The translations under genes were made by a program, and so were the position numbers. Positions 8,615 to 17,242 of a stretch of DNA of 64,000 nt are shown piece after piece (within the stretch, counting starts at the first letter, position 1; each line of letters begins with the position of its first letter). The notes beneath the pieces were generated by a model. That model saw only the letters and a program-made list of their open reading frames with translations, was not told the origin of the DNA and ran no database searches. The DNA is taken from contig MAAM01000009.1 of the NCBI GenBank assembly GCA_002162695.1, positions 62,001 through 126,000 on the forward strand, written 5' to 3'. The DNA is from Cycloclasticus sp. 46_120_T64 (GTDB taxonomy: Bacteria > Pseudomonadota > Gammaproteobacteria > Methylococcales > Cycloclasticaceae).

Positions 8615-9835
8615 GTGAGTTCAGAAGTACCAGCGCAGTATCGTCGGGTGTTATCCGGTATGCGACCTACCGGTCAATTACATTTAGGTCATTATCACGG
8701 TGTGCTCAAAAATTGGGTTGAGCTACAGCAGGAATATAAGTGTTATTTCTTTGTTGCCGATTGGCATGCGCTGACGACACACTACGAAGACCCATCGGTT
8801 ATCGCCAGCAGTACTTGGGATATGGTGATTGATTGGCTTGCTGCCGGGGTGGATCATGGCTTGGCGGACTTGTTTATTCAATCGAGCATCCCCGAACACG
8901 CTGAACTGCATCTACTATTGTCGATGATGACACCGCTAGGCTGGTTAGAGCGGGTGCCAAGTTTCAAAGATCAACAAGAAAAGCTGAAAGAAAAAGATTT
9001 GGCTACCTATGGCTTTTTAGGTTACCCCTTGTTACAAAGCGCTGACATTCTAATGTACAAAGCGGGTTTGGTGCCGGTGGGTGCAGATCAGGTTGCGCAC
9101 GTTGAGTTAACCCGTGAGGTGGCTAGACGTTTTAATTATTTATATGGTCGTGAACCAGACTTTGAAGAAAAGGCTGAAGCGGCGATTAAAAAAATGGGTA
9201 AGAAGAACGCTAAAATGTTCAATAAGCTACGTTCGGCTTATCAAGAGAATGGTGACCAAGAGGCGTTAGGTGTTGCTCGAGCCTTATTAGAGGCGCAACA
9301 AAATATTACCGTGGGTGATAAAGAACGTTTATTTGGTTATTTGGAAGGCACTGGCCGAGTGGTATTGCCTGAACCGAAGGCTTTATTAACGAAGGCGTCA
9401 AAGATGCCGGGGCTCGATGGGCAGAAGATGTCGAAATCGTATAATAATACGATTGCGCTGCGTGATAAGCCTGGCGATGTGGAAAAGAAGTTGCGCACGA
9501 TGCCTACAGACCCAGCACGGGTACGTAGAACCGACCCCGGTGAGCCGAGTAAGTGCCCGGTTTGGCAGTTTCACGAGATTTACTCCGATGAAGGCGTTCG
9601 TGACTGGGTTCAAGAAGGCTGCCGCACCGCAGGTATCGGTTGCCTTGATTGCAAACAACCGGTGATTGATGCGGTATTGCGTGAATTGAAACCGATGCAA
9701 GAGCGCGCAAAAGAATATACCGAGCAACCTGAGTTGGTGCGTGCGATCATTCATGAAGGTACCGAAAAAGCACGGGATGTTGCAAAAGATACCTTAGATG
9801 AAGTGAAAGCGGTGATGGGGATGAAAATCGTTTAA
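8615..9835 (+). CDS. trpS: Tryptophanyl-tRNA synthetase
   Basis: 406 residues, class I aminoacyl-tRNA synthetase. The HIGH-type motif is PTGQLHLGHYHG near the N-terminus and the KMSKS loop is GQKMSKSYNNT. It is longer than the 334-residue E. coli enzyme because of an insertion after the Rossmann core (KKMGKKNAKMFNKLRSAY), as in the long TrpS of pseudomonads. The start is GTG at 8615, chosen because a perfect AGGAGG lies four bases upstream (8605-8610). It charges tRNA-Trp in the cytoplasm. A rho-independent terminator follows at 9864. Confidence 0.97.
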   Translation: MSSEVPAQYRRVLSGMRPTGQLHLGHYHGVLKNWVELQQEYKCYFFVADWHALTTHYEDPSVIASSTWDMVIDWLAAGVDHGLADLFIQSSIPEHAELHLLLSMMTPLGWLERVPSFKDQQEKLKEKDLATYGFLGYPLLQSADILMYKAGLVPVGADQVAHVELTREVARRFNYLYGREPDFEEKAEAAIKKMGKKNAKMFNKLRSAYQENGDQEALGVARALLEAQQNITVGDKERLFGYLEGTGRVVLPEPKALLTKASKMPGLDGQKMSKSYNNTIALRDKPGDVEKKLRTMPTDPARVRRTDPGEPSKCPVWQFHEIYSDEGVRDWVQEGCRTAGIGCLDCKQPVIDAVLRELKPMQERAKEYTEQPELVRAIIHEGTEKARDVAKDTLDEVKAVMGMKIV

Positions 9836-9863
9836 TCGATATTTACTCTGCTTAAACAAAGAA

Positions 9864-9892
9864 AAAGGGCGAGCAATCAGCCCTTTTTTTAT
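9864..9892 (+). terminator. Rho-independent terminator after trpS
   Basis: The stem AAAGGGC (9864-9870) pairs with GCCCTTT (9880-9886) across a nine-base loop and runs into a T tract. It ends the tsaB-yciO-M50-trpS transcript. Confidence 0.85.
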
Positions 9893-9950
9893 TTGTTGAG
9901 CACCGCGCACTAAAGCGAACTATATTATTAAAACAATGAGAGGTCATACA

Positions 9951-10265
9951 ATGTCAGAATTTAACAATGTCACGATTATAAAAAAAGCGAATGTCTATTT
10001 CGATGGTAAGGTTGTTAGTAGAACGGTGAGGTTTGCCGACGGTTCGACCAAAAGCCTAGGTTATATGATGCCGGGTGAATATAACTTTGATACCCAAGCA
10101 GCCGAAGTGATGGAGATTTTAGCGGGTGAGTTAGATGTATTATTACCTGGTAAGGAACAATGGCAGGCGATTAAAGGTGGTGAGTCTTTTAATGTGCCGG
10201 CTAATTCAAACTTTAAATTGAAGGTTCAGCAAGCAACCGACTATTGTTGCGCGTATCTCGACTAA
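9951..10265 (+). CDS. ppnP: Pyrimidine/purine nucleoside phosphorylase
   Basis: 104 residues, a single cupin domain (E. coli PpnP is 94). The stretch MMPGEYNFDTQAAEVMEILA and the ending FNVPANSNFKLKV...YCCAYLD match the family pattern. PpnP phosphorolyses a broad range of nucleosides to base and ribose-1-phosphate. The start is the ATG at 9951, preceded by AGAGG at a good distance; the ATG at 9936 in the same frame has no such site. It stands alone between the trpS terminator and pyk. Confidence 0.9.
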   Translation: MSEFNNVTIIKKANVYFDGKVVSRTVRFADGSTKSLGYMMPGEYNFDTQAAEVMEILAGELDVLLPGKEQWQAIKGGESFNVPANSNFKLKVQQATDYCCAYLD

Positions 10266-10338
10266 AAATGGTTAGGTGTCATCGTAATGTCACCTGTGCT
10301 TTGTAATCTAAGGGTTCAACACAATAGATGAAGGTGAT

Positions 10339-11775
10339 ATGCAGATAGCTCAACCCAGACGAACAAAAATAGTTGCGACCTTAGGGCCAGCGACCGATGC
10401 GGAAGGCGTACTTGAGGAGTTGATTCAAGCGGGGGTGGACGTCGTTCGCTTGAATTTTTCACATGGCCTAGCCGCTGAGCAGGTTAAACGCGCACAAGCT
10501 GTACGCGAGATTACTAAACGACTAGCTCGGCACGTAGCTATCTTAGTTGATTTACAGGGGCCGAAAATCCGCATTGGCCAGTTCAAACAGAACAAGGTTT
10601 GGCTGCAAGATGACGCCGAATTTGCGATCGATGTGGCGATGTCTGTGACGGAGGGGGACGAGCGTCAAGTGGCTTGTATCTACCGGCAACTAGCCAATGA
10701 AGTGTCGCTAGGCGACCGTTTATTGCTCGATGATGGACGTATCGTGTTACAGGTGGAGGCAGTCAAGGGCACAAAAATTCACTGTAAGGTGCTGGTTGGT
10801 GGTGAATTATCTAATAATAAGGGTATTAATCTGCAAGGCGGAGGTTTATCGGCGAGTGCGCTTACGGATAAAGATAAGGCCGATATTTTAACGGCCGCCG
10901 AAATCGACGCCGATTATGTCGCCGTTTCATTTCCACGCAATGCCGCCGATATGCATGATGCGAGGGTTTTGCTTGAGTCTGCGGGCTGTCAGGCCCACTT
11001 AGTCGCGAAGATTGAACGCGCCGAAGCATTACTGGTATTGGAAGAAATTATCGATGCCTCTGATGCGGTGATGGTGGCGCGGGGTGATTTAGGCGTTGAA
11101 ATTGGTGATGCCAATTTGCCACCCGCACAAAAAAATATTATTCGGCTGGCGCGTCAGCGTAATACGACGGTGATTACCGCCACCCAAATGATGGAATCGA
11201 TGATTCACAGTCCTATTCCAACCCGCGCAGAAGTCTTTGATGTGGCTAATGCGGTGGCCGATGGCACCGATGCGGTGATGTTGTCGGCGGAAACCTCGGT
11301 GGGTAAATACCCCATTAAAACGGTTCGTGCGATGGCGGAGATTTGTCTGCAAGCCGAGCGTCAGCCGAGTAGTACCCACTCGAAACACCGAGTGGGTAAA
11401 CAGTTTGACCGTATTGACGAGGCGATTGCGCTCTCGGCGATGTACGTGGCTAATCACGCTGATATCCAAGCGATTGCGGCTTATTCGGTGAGTGGTTCTA
11501 CGCCCTTACAGATGTCGAGGTTGAGTTCGGGTATCCCGATTTTTGCGATGGTTCCAGATGAGCATATATGCCGTCGAGTTTGTTTATATCGTGGGGTTAA
11601 TCCTGTATTAATGGCGCGGCCAAACGGTAACGAGGTGGAACTCGTTGAGGCGACGCTGGCGAAGTTGAAGCAATTACAAATTGTTTCTGCGGAGGATATG
11701 GTGATTGTTACGGCCGGCGAAACGAATGCGCAGCACGGAGGTACCAATACCTTGAAGATAGTGCAGGTCGATTAA
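10339..11775 (+). CDS. pyk: Pyruvate kinase
   Basis: 478 residues, as for bacterial PykA. The N-terminal RRTKIVATLGPATD, the catalytic segment VAKIERAEAL, the ARGDLGVEI motif and the TQMMESMI motif are all present, followed by the C-terminal alpha/beta domain. It converts phosphoenolpyruvate and ADP to pyruvate and ATP, the last step of glycolysis. The gene is monocistronic by spacing: 73 bases from ppnP and more than 370 to rluB. Confidence 0.96.
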   Translation: MQIAQPRRTKIVATLGPATDAEGVLEELIQAGVDVVRLNFSHGLAAEQVKRAQAVREITKRLARHVAILVDLQGPKIRIGQFKQNKVWLQDDAEFAIDVAMSVTEGDERQVACIYRQLANEVSLGDRLLLDDGRIVLQVEAVKGTKIHCKVLVGGELSNNKGINLQGGGLSASALTDKDKADILTAAEIDADYVAVSFPRNAADMHDARVLLESAGCQAHLVAKIERAEALLVLEEIIDASDAVMVARGDLGVEIGDANLPPAQKNIIRLARQRNTTVITATQMMESMIHSPIPTRAEVFDVANAVADGTDAVMLSAETSVGKYPIKTVRAMAEICLQAERQPSSTHSKHRVGKQFDRIDEAIALSAMYVANHADIQAIAAYSVSGSTPLQMSRLSSGIPIFAMVPDEHICRRVCLYRGVNPVLMARPNGNEVELVEATLAKLKQLQIVSAEDMVIVTAGETNAQHGGTNTLKIVQVD

Positions 11776-12149
11776 TATACGCTGGATCTAAGCTCCTTGG
11801 TCGATTGTATGGCGGTTGCAGGCATTGAGTGAGAAAGCTAGCTATAAGGACTGCGCTTGGTTTGCCTACTGTCGATGAGAGTCGGTTCAAAAGGGATCTT
11901 TGATACGAGCCCTTATCTGCTTGCTTTCCCTTGCCTGTGTCGGATACGTCATGCCGGGGTCTAAGCCTGCCAATATATTTCTCTTGGCTGACAAGCTTAT
12001 AAGCATAAAAACCTGTAAAATGCGCTTGAACACGGCTCGAAGCACTCGAGTAGCCGCAGCGCTTAAGTCACAACGGACTTAAGCGTTTGCAACTCCACGT
12101 GTATTCTCAACCTGGGTGAAGTAGCCCCAATACATAGGTGAATAATCTA
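11776..12149 (+). promoter_or_regulatory. Intergenic region with structured leader upstream of rluB
   Basis: No convincing gene lies here. A possible -10 box TAAAAT sits at 12016-12021 without a clear -35. Downstream, within the predicted transcript, are two hairpins. The first pairs CGGCTCGA (12033-12040) with TCGA/GCCG (12046-12056) around a three-base bulge. The second is a perfect 10-bp stem (12060-12069 with 12076-12085, six-base loop) followed by only three T residues, so it is at best a weak terminator. The 5' half (11776-11980) shows nothing recognisable. Confidence 0.4.
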
Positions 12150-12941
12150 ATGAAAAAAAATCCTCAATACAAGCCCTCCGAAAAACCCAGTCGGTCTAAA
12201 CGCCAACAGCCTGAACGTATTCAAAAGTTACTCGCGCAAGCGGGTGTCGGCTCACGTAGACAAGTTGAAAAATGGATTGCCGAAGGTACGATACACGTTA
12301 ACGGTGAGGTCGCTAAGCTTGGTGATAAGATCACCACCCATGATATCGTTAAGCTAAGAGGGCGGCCGGTTAAGCTGGCTAACAAATTACAGGTTGATAC
12401 CAAGGTATTAATCTACCATAAGCCGATTGGCGAAATTGTTAGTAAACGAGACCCTGAAGGTCGACCGAGTGTTTTTAAGCGTTTACCAAGGCTTAAAATC
12501 GGCCGTTGGATTGCCGTCGGTCGCTTGGATTTAAATACCCAAGGCTTATTAATGTTTACCAATGATGGTGAGCTGGCCAATAAGTTAATGCACCCATCGC
12601 AGCAAGTAGAGCGTGAGTACGCGGTGCGCGTTATGGGGGTGATTACCAAGGATATGATCGATCGTTTAGTGAACGGGGTTGAACTAGAAGATGGTAAGGC
12701 GCGTTTCGAAGATATCCATGAATCGGGCGGTGAGGGAATTAACCGTTGGTTTCATGTGGTGGTTGCCGAAGGTCGAAACCGAGTGGTTAGGCGTTTATGG
12801 GAATCGCAAAATTGTAAGGTTAGTCGCTTGATTCGGGTTCGCTATGGCTCCGTATTCTTGCCGCCAGGTTTGCCTACTGGCCAACACCAGATGTTGGATA
12901 AGAAAGAGTTAGAATCACTGCAGGCATTTTTAGCTGATTAG
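12150..12941 (+). CDS. rluB: RluB, 23S rRNA pseudouridine synthase
   Basis: 263 residues from the ATG at 12150, chosen over the GTG at 12138 because AGGTG at 12136-12140 then serves as its ribosome-binding site. A basic N-terminal tail is followed by an S4 RNA-binding domain (ERIQKLLAQAGVGSRRQ) and the RsuA/RluB catalytic domain with the nucleophile Asp in GRLDLNTQGLL. It converts U2605 of 23S rRNA to pseudouridine. Its stop overlaps the convergent diguanylate cyclase gene by four bases. The scpA-scpB pair that often separates trpS from rluB in gammaproteobacteria is absent here. Confidence 0.93.
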   Translation: MKKNPQYKPSEKPSRSKRQQPERIQKLLAQAGVGSRRQVEKWIAEGTIHVNGEVAKLGDKITTHDIVKLRGRPVKLANKLQVDTKVLIYHKPIGEIVSKRDPEGRPSVFKRLPRLKIGRWIAVGRLDLNTQGLLMFTNDGELANKLMHPSQQVEREYAVRVMGVITKDMIDRLVNGVELEDGKARFEDIHESGGEGINRWFHVVVAEGRNRVVRRLWESQNCKVSRLIRVRYGSVFLPPGLPTGQHQMLDKKELESLQAFLAD

Positions 12942-13840
12942 GCGCTAATAACTTTATTTCGTCCTGATTCTTTTGCTTCATATAAAGCCTTGTCTGCACG
13001 TAACATCGTACATTCAAGGCTTTCGCCTTCACGGTAACGGCTCAGGCCAATGCTAACAGTGAAGCTGATGTTATGCTCGTCGTGTTTGATGTTGAGTTTC
13101 TGCACCGCCTGACGTAACCTCTCGGCTAGTAACATTGAACCGCTGATATCGGTGGGGTGTAGTAACACTGCGAACTCCTCGCCACCGAGTCTAAACACGT
13201 GGTCACTTTCGCGCACCGTTTGTTTTAGGCACTGGCTGAACGCTTTTAAGGCGGCGTCACCAGCGGCGTGGCCGTAATTATCGTTGACGGCTTTAAAAAA
13301 GTCGATATCCAGCATTAATAAACTTAAGTCGCTGTGTTGACGTTTACTCTGCGCGGTTTCTTTTTGGAACACAGCATGCAGGGTGGAGCGGTTAAGCGCA
13401 CCCGTTAATGGATCGGTGTGCGCGAGCTGGATGGCTTGGTGGTAAAGTAGCGCGTTTCTGAGTGGGTGTAACAAGCAGCTCAGGAAGTGTTCAATTGTTT
13501 CGAGTTCAGTCTCACTGAAACGTTTCCGGCGCATTAGGCTTAATTTCCCTAAGGCGGTGTTTTCAATCGTCATTGTGTACTCACACGAGTGGTGGCTACG
13601 TTGGCCGTGTGACTGGTTAATCGCGAGCTCTTCGTGCTGGAAGACTAAACCACTGTGGTTTAGCAGCTTAGCGAGGTGTTTGCTGAAGATCGTTAATAAC
13701 TCATTTAATTGAATGCTGGTTTGTAACTCGGCCGCCAGTTTGGTAATTGGCTTGCTGTGCTCAAGGCTCTCTGCGTGTTGAAGTTTTGACGCTTTGATTT
13801 TTTTGAGTTCTATCGCAATTTGGTCGGTAGAAATGGCCAT
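12938..13840 (-). CDS. Diguanylate cyclase (GGDEF) with degenerate GAF-like N-terminus
   Basis: 300 residues. The C-terminal GGDEF domain (about 135-300) has an intact GGEEF active site at 219-223 and an RESD inhibitory site (RxxD) five residues before it, so it should make cyclic di-GMP and be feedback-inhibited. The N-terminal half looks like a GAF-type sensor (short helices, then TIENTALGKLSLMRRKRF). There is no membrane segment, so the protein is cytoplasmic. The signal it senses is not evident. It is transcribed alone, converging on rluB with a four-base overlap. Confidence 0.9.
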   Translation of the reverse strand: MAISTDQIAIELKKIKASKLQHAESLEHSKPITKLAAELQTSIQLNELLTIFSKHLAKLLNHSGLVFQHEELAINQSHGQRSHHSCEYTMTIENTALGKLSLMRRKRFSETELETIEHFLSCLLHPLRNALLYHQAIQLAHTDPLTGALNRSTLHAVFQKETAQSKRQHSDLSLLMLDIDFFKAVNDNYGHAAGDAALKAFSQCLKQTVRESDHVFRLGGEEFAVLLHPTDISGSMLLAERLRQAVQKLNIKHDEHNISFTVSIGLSRYREGESLECTMLRADKALYEAKESGRNKVISA

Positions 13841-13970
13841 GACATGATCCGTGTGTTATCGAGTGATAAACATAGAGCGATAACCGTGCCAATATTAAAT
13901 TACCCTTTAAATACAGTGTGTTGCTGGGTGAGTATCTCTGGTGGTTGCCTTTGTGTCATATTTATGACGT

Positions 13971-13997
13971 AAAAATAACGCAGCCATTGGCTGTGTT
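13971..13997 (-). terminator. Terminator of the cbb3 oxidase minus-strand operon
   Basis: Read on the minus strand, AACACAGCC and GGCTGCGTT form a nine-base stem with one mismatch and a three-base loop, followed by ATTTTT. It lies just after the fixH stop and would end the ccoN...fixH transcript. Confidence 0.6.
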
Positions 13998-14005
13998 GAG
14001 CTTTT

Positions 14006-14479
14006 TTATTCTTCTACGCTTAGGTGTTGCTCGCGACTAATTTCCCAGCTATTGTCGGGGTCGCGGATGTTCAAGTACCATTTACCGGCTATCGGCAATA
14101 CGAAGGGGGCTTGGAAGACGTTATCGCTAATCCTCAGTAGCTTTAATGTCTTATCGTGCTGACTAATGGTTGCGTGGCGCAATTGTAATTGCAGGTAAGC
14201 CGTTGGGGTTTGTAGTCCGTTCAGGTGGATGCTGAGGGTGCTTTCGCCGACGAATGTTTTATATTCTAGGCCGAGAGTCTTCGCCTTAGCTTGTAGGGTT
14301 TTGTTGATATTGATTGCCAAACCTTCTTTGTAATAATCCTTGGAGACTAATACTGGCTGGTTTTGTTGCGCAATGACAAAGGTTATGATGCCTGCAACGA
14401 CTGCGCTGAAGGGTAAAAATATTAAAAACCATGGCCAGAACTGTTTATACCAAGGTGTTGTATCTGATGATTGAAGCAT
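14006..14479 (-). CDS. ccoH: FixH/CcoH family cbb3 oxidase assembly protein
   Basis: 157 residues. A short cytoplasmic N-terminus leads into one membrane segment (about 15-36), then a periplasmic beta-rich domain. The conserved SKDYYKEGLAIN just after the membrane segment and the ending GKWYLNIRDPDNSWEI are typical FixH features. FixH/CcoH is needed for assembly or stability of cytochrome cbb3 oxidase. It is the last gene of the minus-strand oxidase operon, downstream of ccoG. Confidence 0.9.
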   Translation of the reverse strand: MLQSSDTTPWYKQFWPWFLIFLPFSAVVAGIITFVIAQQNQPVLVSKDYYKEGLAININKTLQAKAKTLGLEYKTFVGESTLSIHLNGLQTPTAYLQLQLRHATISQHDKTLKLLRISDNVFQAPFVLPIAGKWYLNIRDPDNSWEISREQHLSVEE

Positions 14480-14544
14480 GTTACTAGCCGGTTGGTGAAT
14501 GAATAACCCTATATAGGGCGGGTGAGCTCATCAATAAAGCACGA

Positions 14545-15933
14545 TCATGGATCAAGTGGTCCGATGAAACGACCCTCGGTCTCAGTTTTTAAGCTGGCAT
14601 CATCGATTGCTTGGATTGATAAACTAATCGTTGTTGACGGTTGTTGTAGCGATTCGGCAGGGGCGGTCAACGATAGGGGGATTTCTAAGATCTCGCCTGT
14701 GTTAACTGCGATGTTGTCGACAATGGAACTTTGTATACCGTCGATACCACTAACGCTGAGGGTATAACTATGATTAACAAGGTCCATGTTTAACACTTTG
14801 ATGGTGTAGCTATTGCTGATGCTACCATCGTAGTTTTCACGATATAAAGCGTGCCTATCTCGTAATACATTAAGGCCTACCGAATCACGGGTTTGAATCG
14901 AATAGATCACCCCCGATAAAATACCAATGAGCATTAGACTGTAAACAATAACGCGGGTATGGAGTAGTTTGCTGGGTTTGCCTTCAAGGCTGTTTTCGGT
15001 GGTGTATTTGATCAGCCCTTTCGGGTAATCCATTTTTTCCATCACGTCGTCGCAGACATCGATACACGCTGCGCAACCAATACACTCGTATTGCAAACCG
15101 TTACGTATATCAATTCCCGTGGGGCAAACTTGTACACAAAGGGTGCAATCGATACAGCTGCCGAGCTGCTTGGCTTGAATGTCATCGCCTTTTTTGCGGT
15201 TGCCTCGGGGTTCGCCACGGGCTTCATCATAGGAGATGACGAGGGTGTTCTTATCGAACATCACGCTTTGGAAACGTGCATAGGGGCACATGTAGATGCA
15301 GACCTGTTCGCGTAACCAGCCGGCGTTGCCGTAGGTGGCGATGCTATAGAAGATTAACCAAAACCATTCCCATGGGCCTAGTTGAAACTGAATGATATGA
15401 CCGAGTAACTCTCTGATGGGGGTGAAATAACCAACGAAGGTGAAACCCGTAAAGGCAGAGAAGATGATCCAAATACTATGTTTAGTGGCCTTGATGCGGA
15501 TTTTTCTGAAACTGCTGGCTTGCTGGTCAAGCTTCATTTGCTGTGATCGGCTGCCTTCCACTTTACGCTCTATCCATAAAAAGACTTCGGTCCAGACGGT
15601 TTGTGGGCAGGCGAAACCACACCAAACACGGCCTGCTATAGCGGTGAAGAGGAATAGCGCTAAGGCCGCGCAAATAAGTAATAGAGCAAGGTAAATAAAG
15701 TCTTGTGGCCAAAATATCCAGTCGAAGATATAAAACTTACGCGCCGGTAGGTCAAACAGGACGATTTGTCGATTGTTTAAATTTCCCCAGGGTAATAAAT
15801 AATACAGGCCGAGTAATAAAGCGATACCGCTAATGCGTAGGTTGGCAAATAATCCGTGTACTTCGCGCGGGAAGACCTTCTTACGTTTTTCAAAAAGTGA
15901 ATTATCGAGTGATTCGTTGGCTTTTTTTTTCAT
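14545..15933 (-). CDS. ccoG: CcoG (FixG/RdxA) cytochrome oxidase accessory ferredoxin
   Basis: 462 residues. Several membrane segments in the N-terminal half include a FACPQTVW cysteine motif. Two 4Fe-4S clusters follow (CIDCTLCVQVCPTGIDI and CIGCAACIDVCDDVM), then a further membrane segment and a periplasmic Ig-like C-terminal domain. CcoG is reported to act as a cupric reductase supplying Cu(I) for the CcoN active site. It is separated from ccoP by a 77-residue membrane protein and followed by fixH. Confidence 0.95.
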   Translation of the reverse strand: MKKKANESLDNSLFEKRKKVFPREVHGLFANLRISGIALLLGLYYLLPWGNLNNRQIVLFDLPARKFYIFDWIFWPQDFIYLALLLICAALALFLFTAIAGRVWCGFACPQTVWTEVFLWIERKVEGSRSQQMKLDQQASSFRKIRIKATKHSIWIIFSAFTGFTFVGYFTPIRELLGHIIQFQLGPWEWFWLIFYSIATYGNAGWLREQVCIYMCPYARFQSVMFDKNTLVISYDEARGEPRGNRKKGDDIQAKQLGSCIDCTLCVQVCPTGIDIRNGLQYECIGCAACIDVCDDVMEKMDYPKGLIKYTTENSLEGKPSKLLHTRVIVYSLMLIGILSGVIYSIQTRDSVGLNVLRDRHALYRENYDGSISNSYTIKVLNMDLVNHSYTLSVSGIDGIQSSIVDNIAVNTGEILEIPLSLTAPAESLQQPSTTISLSIQAIDDASLKTETEGRFIGPLDP

Positions 15934-15939
15934 GACCGA

Positions 15940-16173
15940 TTAATGGGTGGGGCGCGAAAAGATAATCGCGAAGAGTCCGCTCCAGGTGCATACCAACCAG
16001 AAGAAAAAGAAACCGCAGGTATACGCACCGAGGTAACTGGAATAATAGAAACCCAATTCATCGGCGATAATGAGCGGGTCTACATAACTAAAGACGATAC
16101 CGCTGAGCATTATGGCAACCCAAAAGGATGGCCATAACGCCCCGATAATAATTCTTTTTTTGCTAAGTTCCAT
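15940..16173 (-). CDS. Small two-segment membrane protein in the cbb3 operon, function unknown
   Basis: 77 residues. Two predicted membrane helices (about 10-30 and 46-70) are joined by a short loop containing FSYVDP and ELGFYYSS. The second helix contains GAYTCGFFFFWLVCTWSG, with two cysteines. It lies 6 bases after ccoP and 6 before ccoG, so it must be co-transcribed with them. I do not recognise a named family. Similar short proteins occur at this position in other proteobacterial cbb3 clusters, as far as I recall. A role in assembly or as a small subunit is inferred from position only. Confidence 0.75.
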   Translation of the reverse strand: MELSKKRIIIGALWPSFWVAIMLSGIVFSYVDPLIIADELGFYYSSYLGAYTCGFFFFWLVCTWSGLFAIIFSRPTH

Positions 16174-16179
16174 CTGGGA

Positions 16180-17070
16180 TCATTTTTTAGATAAACCGTA
16201 GACGTAGGCAGCGAGCACGTGCACCTTGTCTTCACCAAGGAATGTTTTATGCGGAGGCATTTTGCCAGAGCGCCCGTGGGTAATCGATTCGATGATTTTA
16301 TTGCGCGATGCGCCATACAACCATACTCTGTCGGCCAAATTCGGCGCTCCCATTGCTTGGTTACCCGTGGCATCAGCGGTGTGACAAGCTGCGCAGTAGT
16401 TGGCAAAAATTGCTTTGCCGCGTGTTGCGTCAGTGGCTTTATGTTCACGCCCACTCAGGCTGAGGATGTAGTCCGCGACATAACCGATTTGTAACGGTTT
16501 CAATACAGAACCCCATGCCGGCATGGTGGCGTTACGCCCATGCATAATGGTTTGTTTGATATCGCTGGCTTTACCGCCCCATAACCAATCATTATCGGTT
16601 AGGTTCGGGAAGCCTCTTGATCCACCGGCGTCCGAAGCATGACACTGTGCACAGTAGGTGACAAATAAACGTTGGCCTACTTTCTGCGCGTGTTCATCTT
16701 TACTGAGTTCTTCTAGTGGCGTTTTAGAGAACTGGCTAAAGATCGGGCCGTACTTTTCGTTAGCGTTATCGACTTCCTGTTGGTACTCCTTCGCGGAGGT
16801 CCAACCCAGTAAACCCGAATAGTTATTTAAGGCGGGGTAGAGGGCGACATAGCTAAGCGCGAACATGATGGTGATGTAAAACATAAACAACCACCAGCGA
16901 GGCATCGGGTTGTTGAGTTCGGTTAAGTCCCCATCCCAAACGTGCCCGGTAGGTTCGCCTTCTTTTGTTTCTCCTTTAACGGGTTTTGCGACCCAGCGGA
17001 TGAGGAAATAGCCACCGACCATGTTTGCTAAGATAACGATATCGACGACGATAGACCAAAAAGAACTCAT
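16180..17070 (-). CDS. ccoP: Cytochrome cbb3 oxidase subunit III (dihaem cytochrome c)
   Basis: 296 residues. Two membrane segments near the N-terminus (about 5-25 and 57-78) are followed by two cytochrome c domains with haem-binding motifs CAQCH and CAACH. It passes electrons from soluble cytochrome c to CcoO/CcoN. Its ATG overlaps the ccoQ stop (ATGA on the minus strand). Confidence 0.97.
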   Translation of the reverse strand: MSSFWSIVVDIVILANMVGGYFLIRWVAKPVKGETKEGEPTGHVWDGDLTELNNPMPRWWLFMFYITIMFALSYVALYPALNNYSGLLGWTSAKEYQQEVDNANEKYGPIFSQFSKTPLEELSKDEHAQKVGQRLFVTYCAQCHASDAGGSRGFPNLTDNDWLWGGKASDIKQTIMHGRNATMPAWGSVLKPLQIGYVADYILSLSGREHKATDATRGKAIFANYCAACHTADATGNQAMGAPNLADRVWLYGASRNKIIESITHGRSGKMPPHKTFLGEDKVHVLAAYVYGLSKK

Positions 17071-17240
17071 TTCTTACTCCCTTGTAAATCTTTACTTATC
17101 TCATTTCCCTCAAAAGGGAGATTGGCGGCTTCTTCAAACTCCTCTTTACGGTCTTTGCTCCAAGCCCAGGCAATCAATGCGATAAATAGACAAAATAGTG
17201 CGACGGTGACGATAGACCGCAGGATATCAAGATCAAACAT
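17067..17240 (-). CDS. ccoQ: Cytochrome cbb3 oxidase subunit CcoQ/FixQ
   Basis: 57 residues, short enough to be missed by length cut-offs. Reading the minus strand from the ATG at 17238-17240 gives one membrane helix (IVTVALFCLFIALIAWAW), then SKDRKEEFEEAANLPFEGNE, the characteristic EAANLPF ending of CcoQ. The stop TGA overlaps the ccoP ATG. CcoQ is a small accessory subunit that stabilises the CcoNOP complex. Its position between ccoO and ccoP is exactly as expected. Confidence 0.93.
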   Translation of the reverse strand: MFDLDILRSIVTVALFCLFIALIAWAWSKDRKEEFEEAANLPFEGNEISKDLQGSKK

Positions 17241-17242
17241 TG

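Noticed and set aside
11900-12082. 60-codon plus-strand ORF in the pyk-rluB gap
   Set aside because: TTG start, no good ribosome-binding site, runs through the predicted hairpins, no family features.
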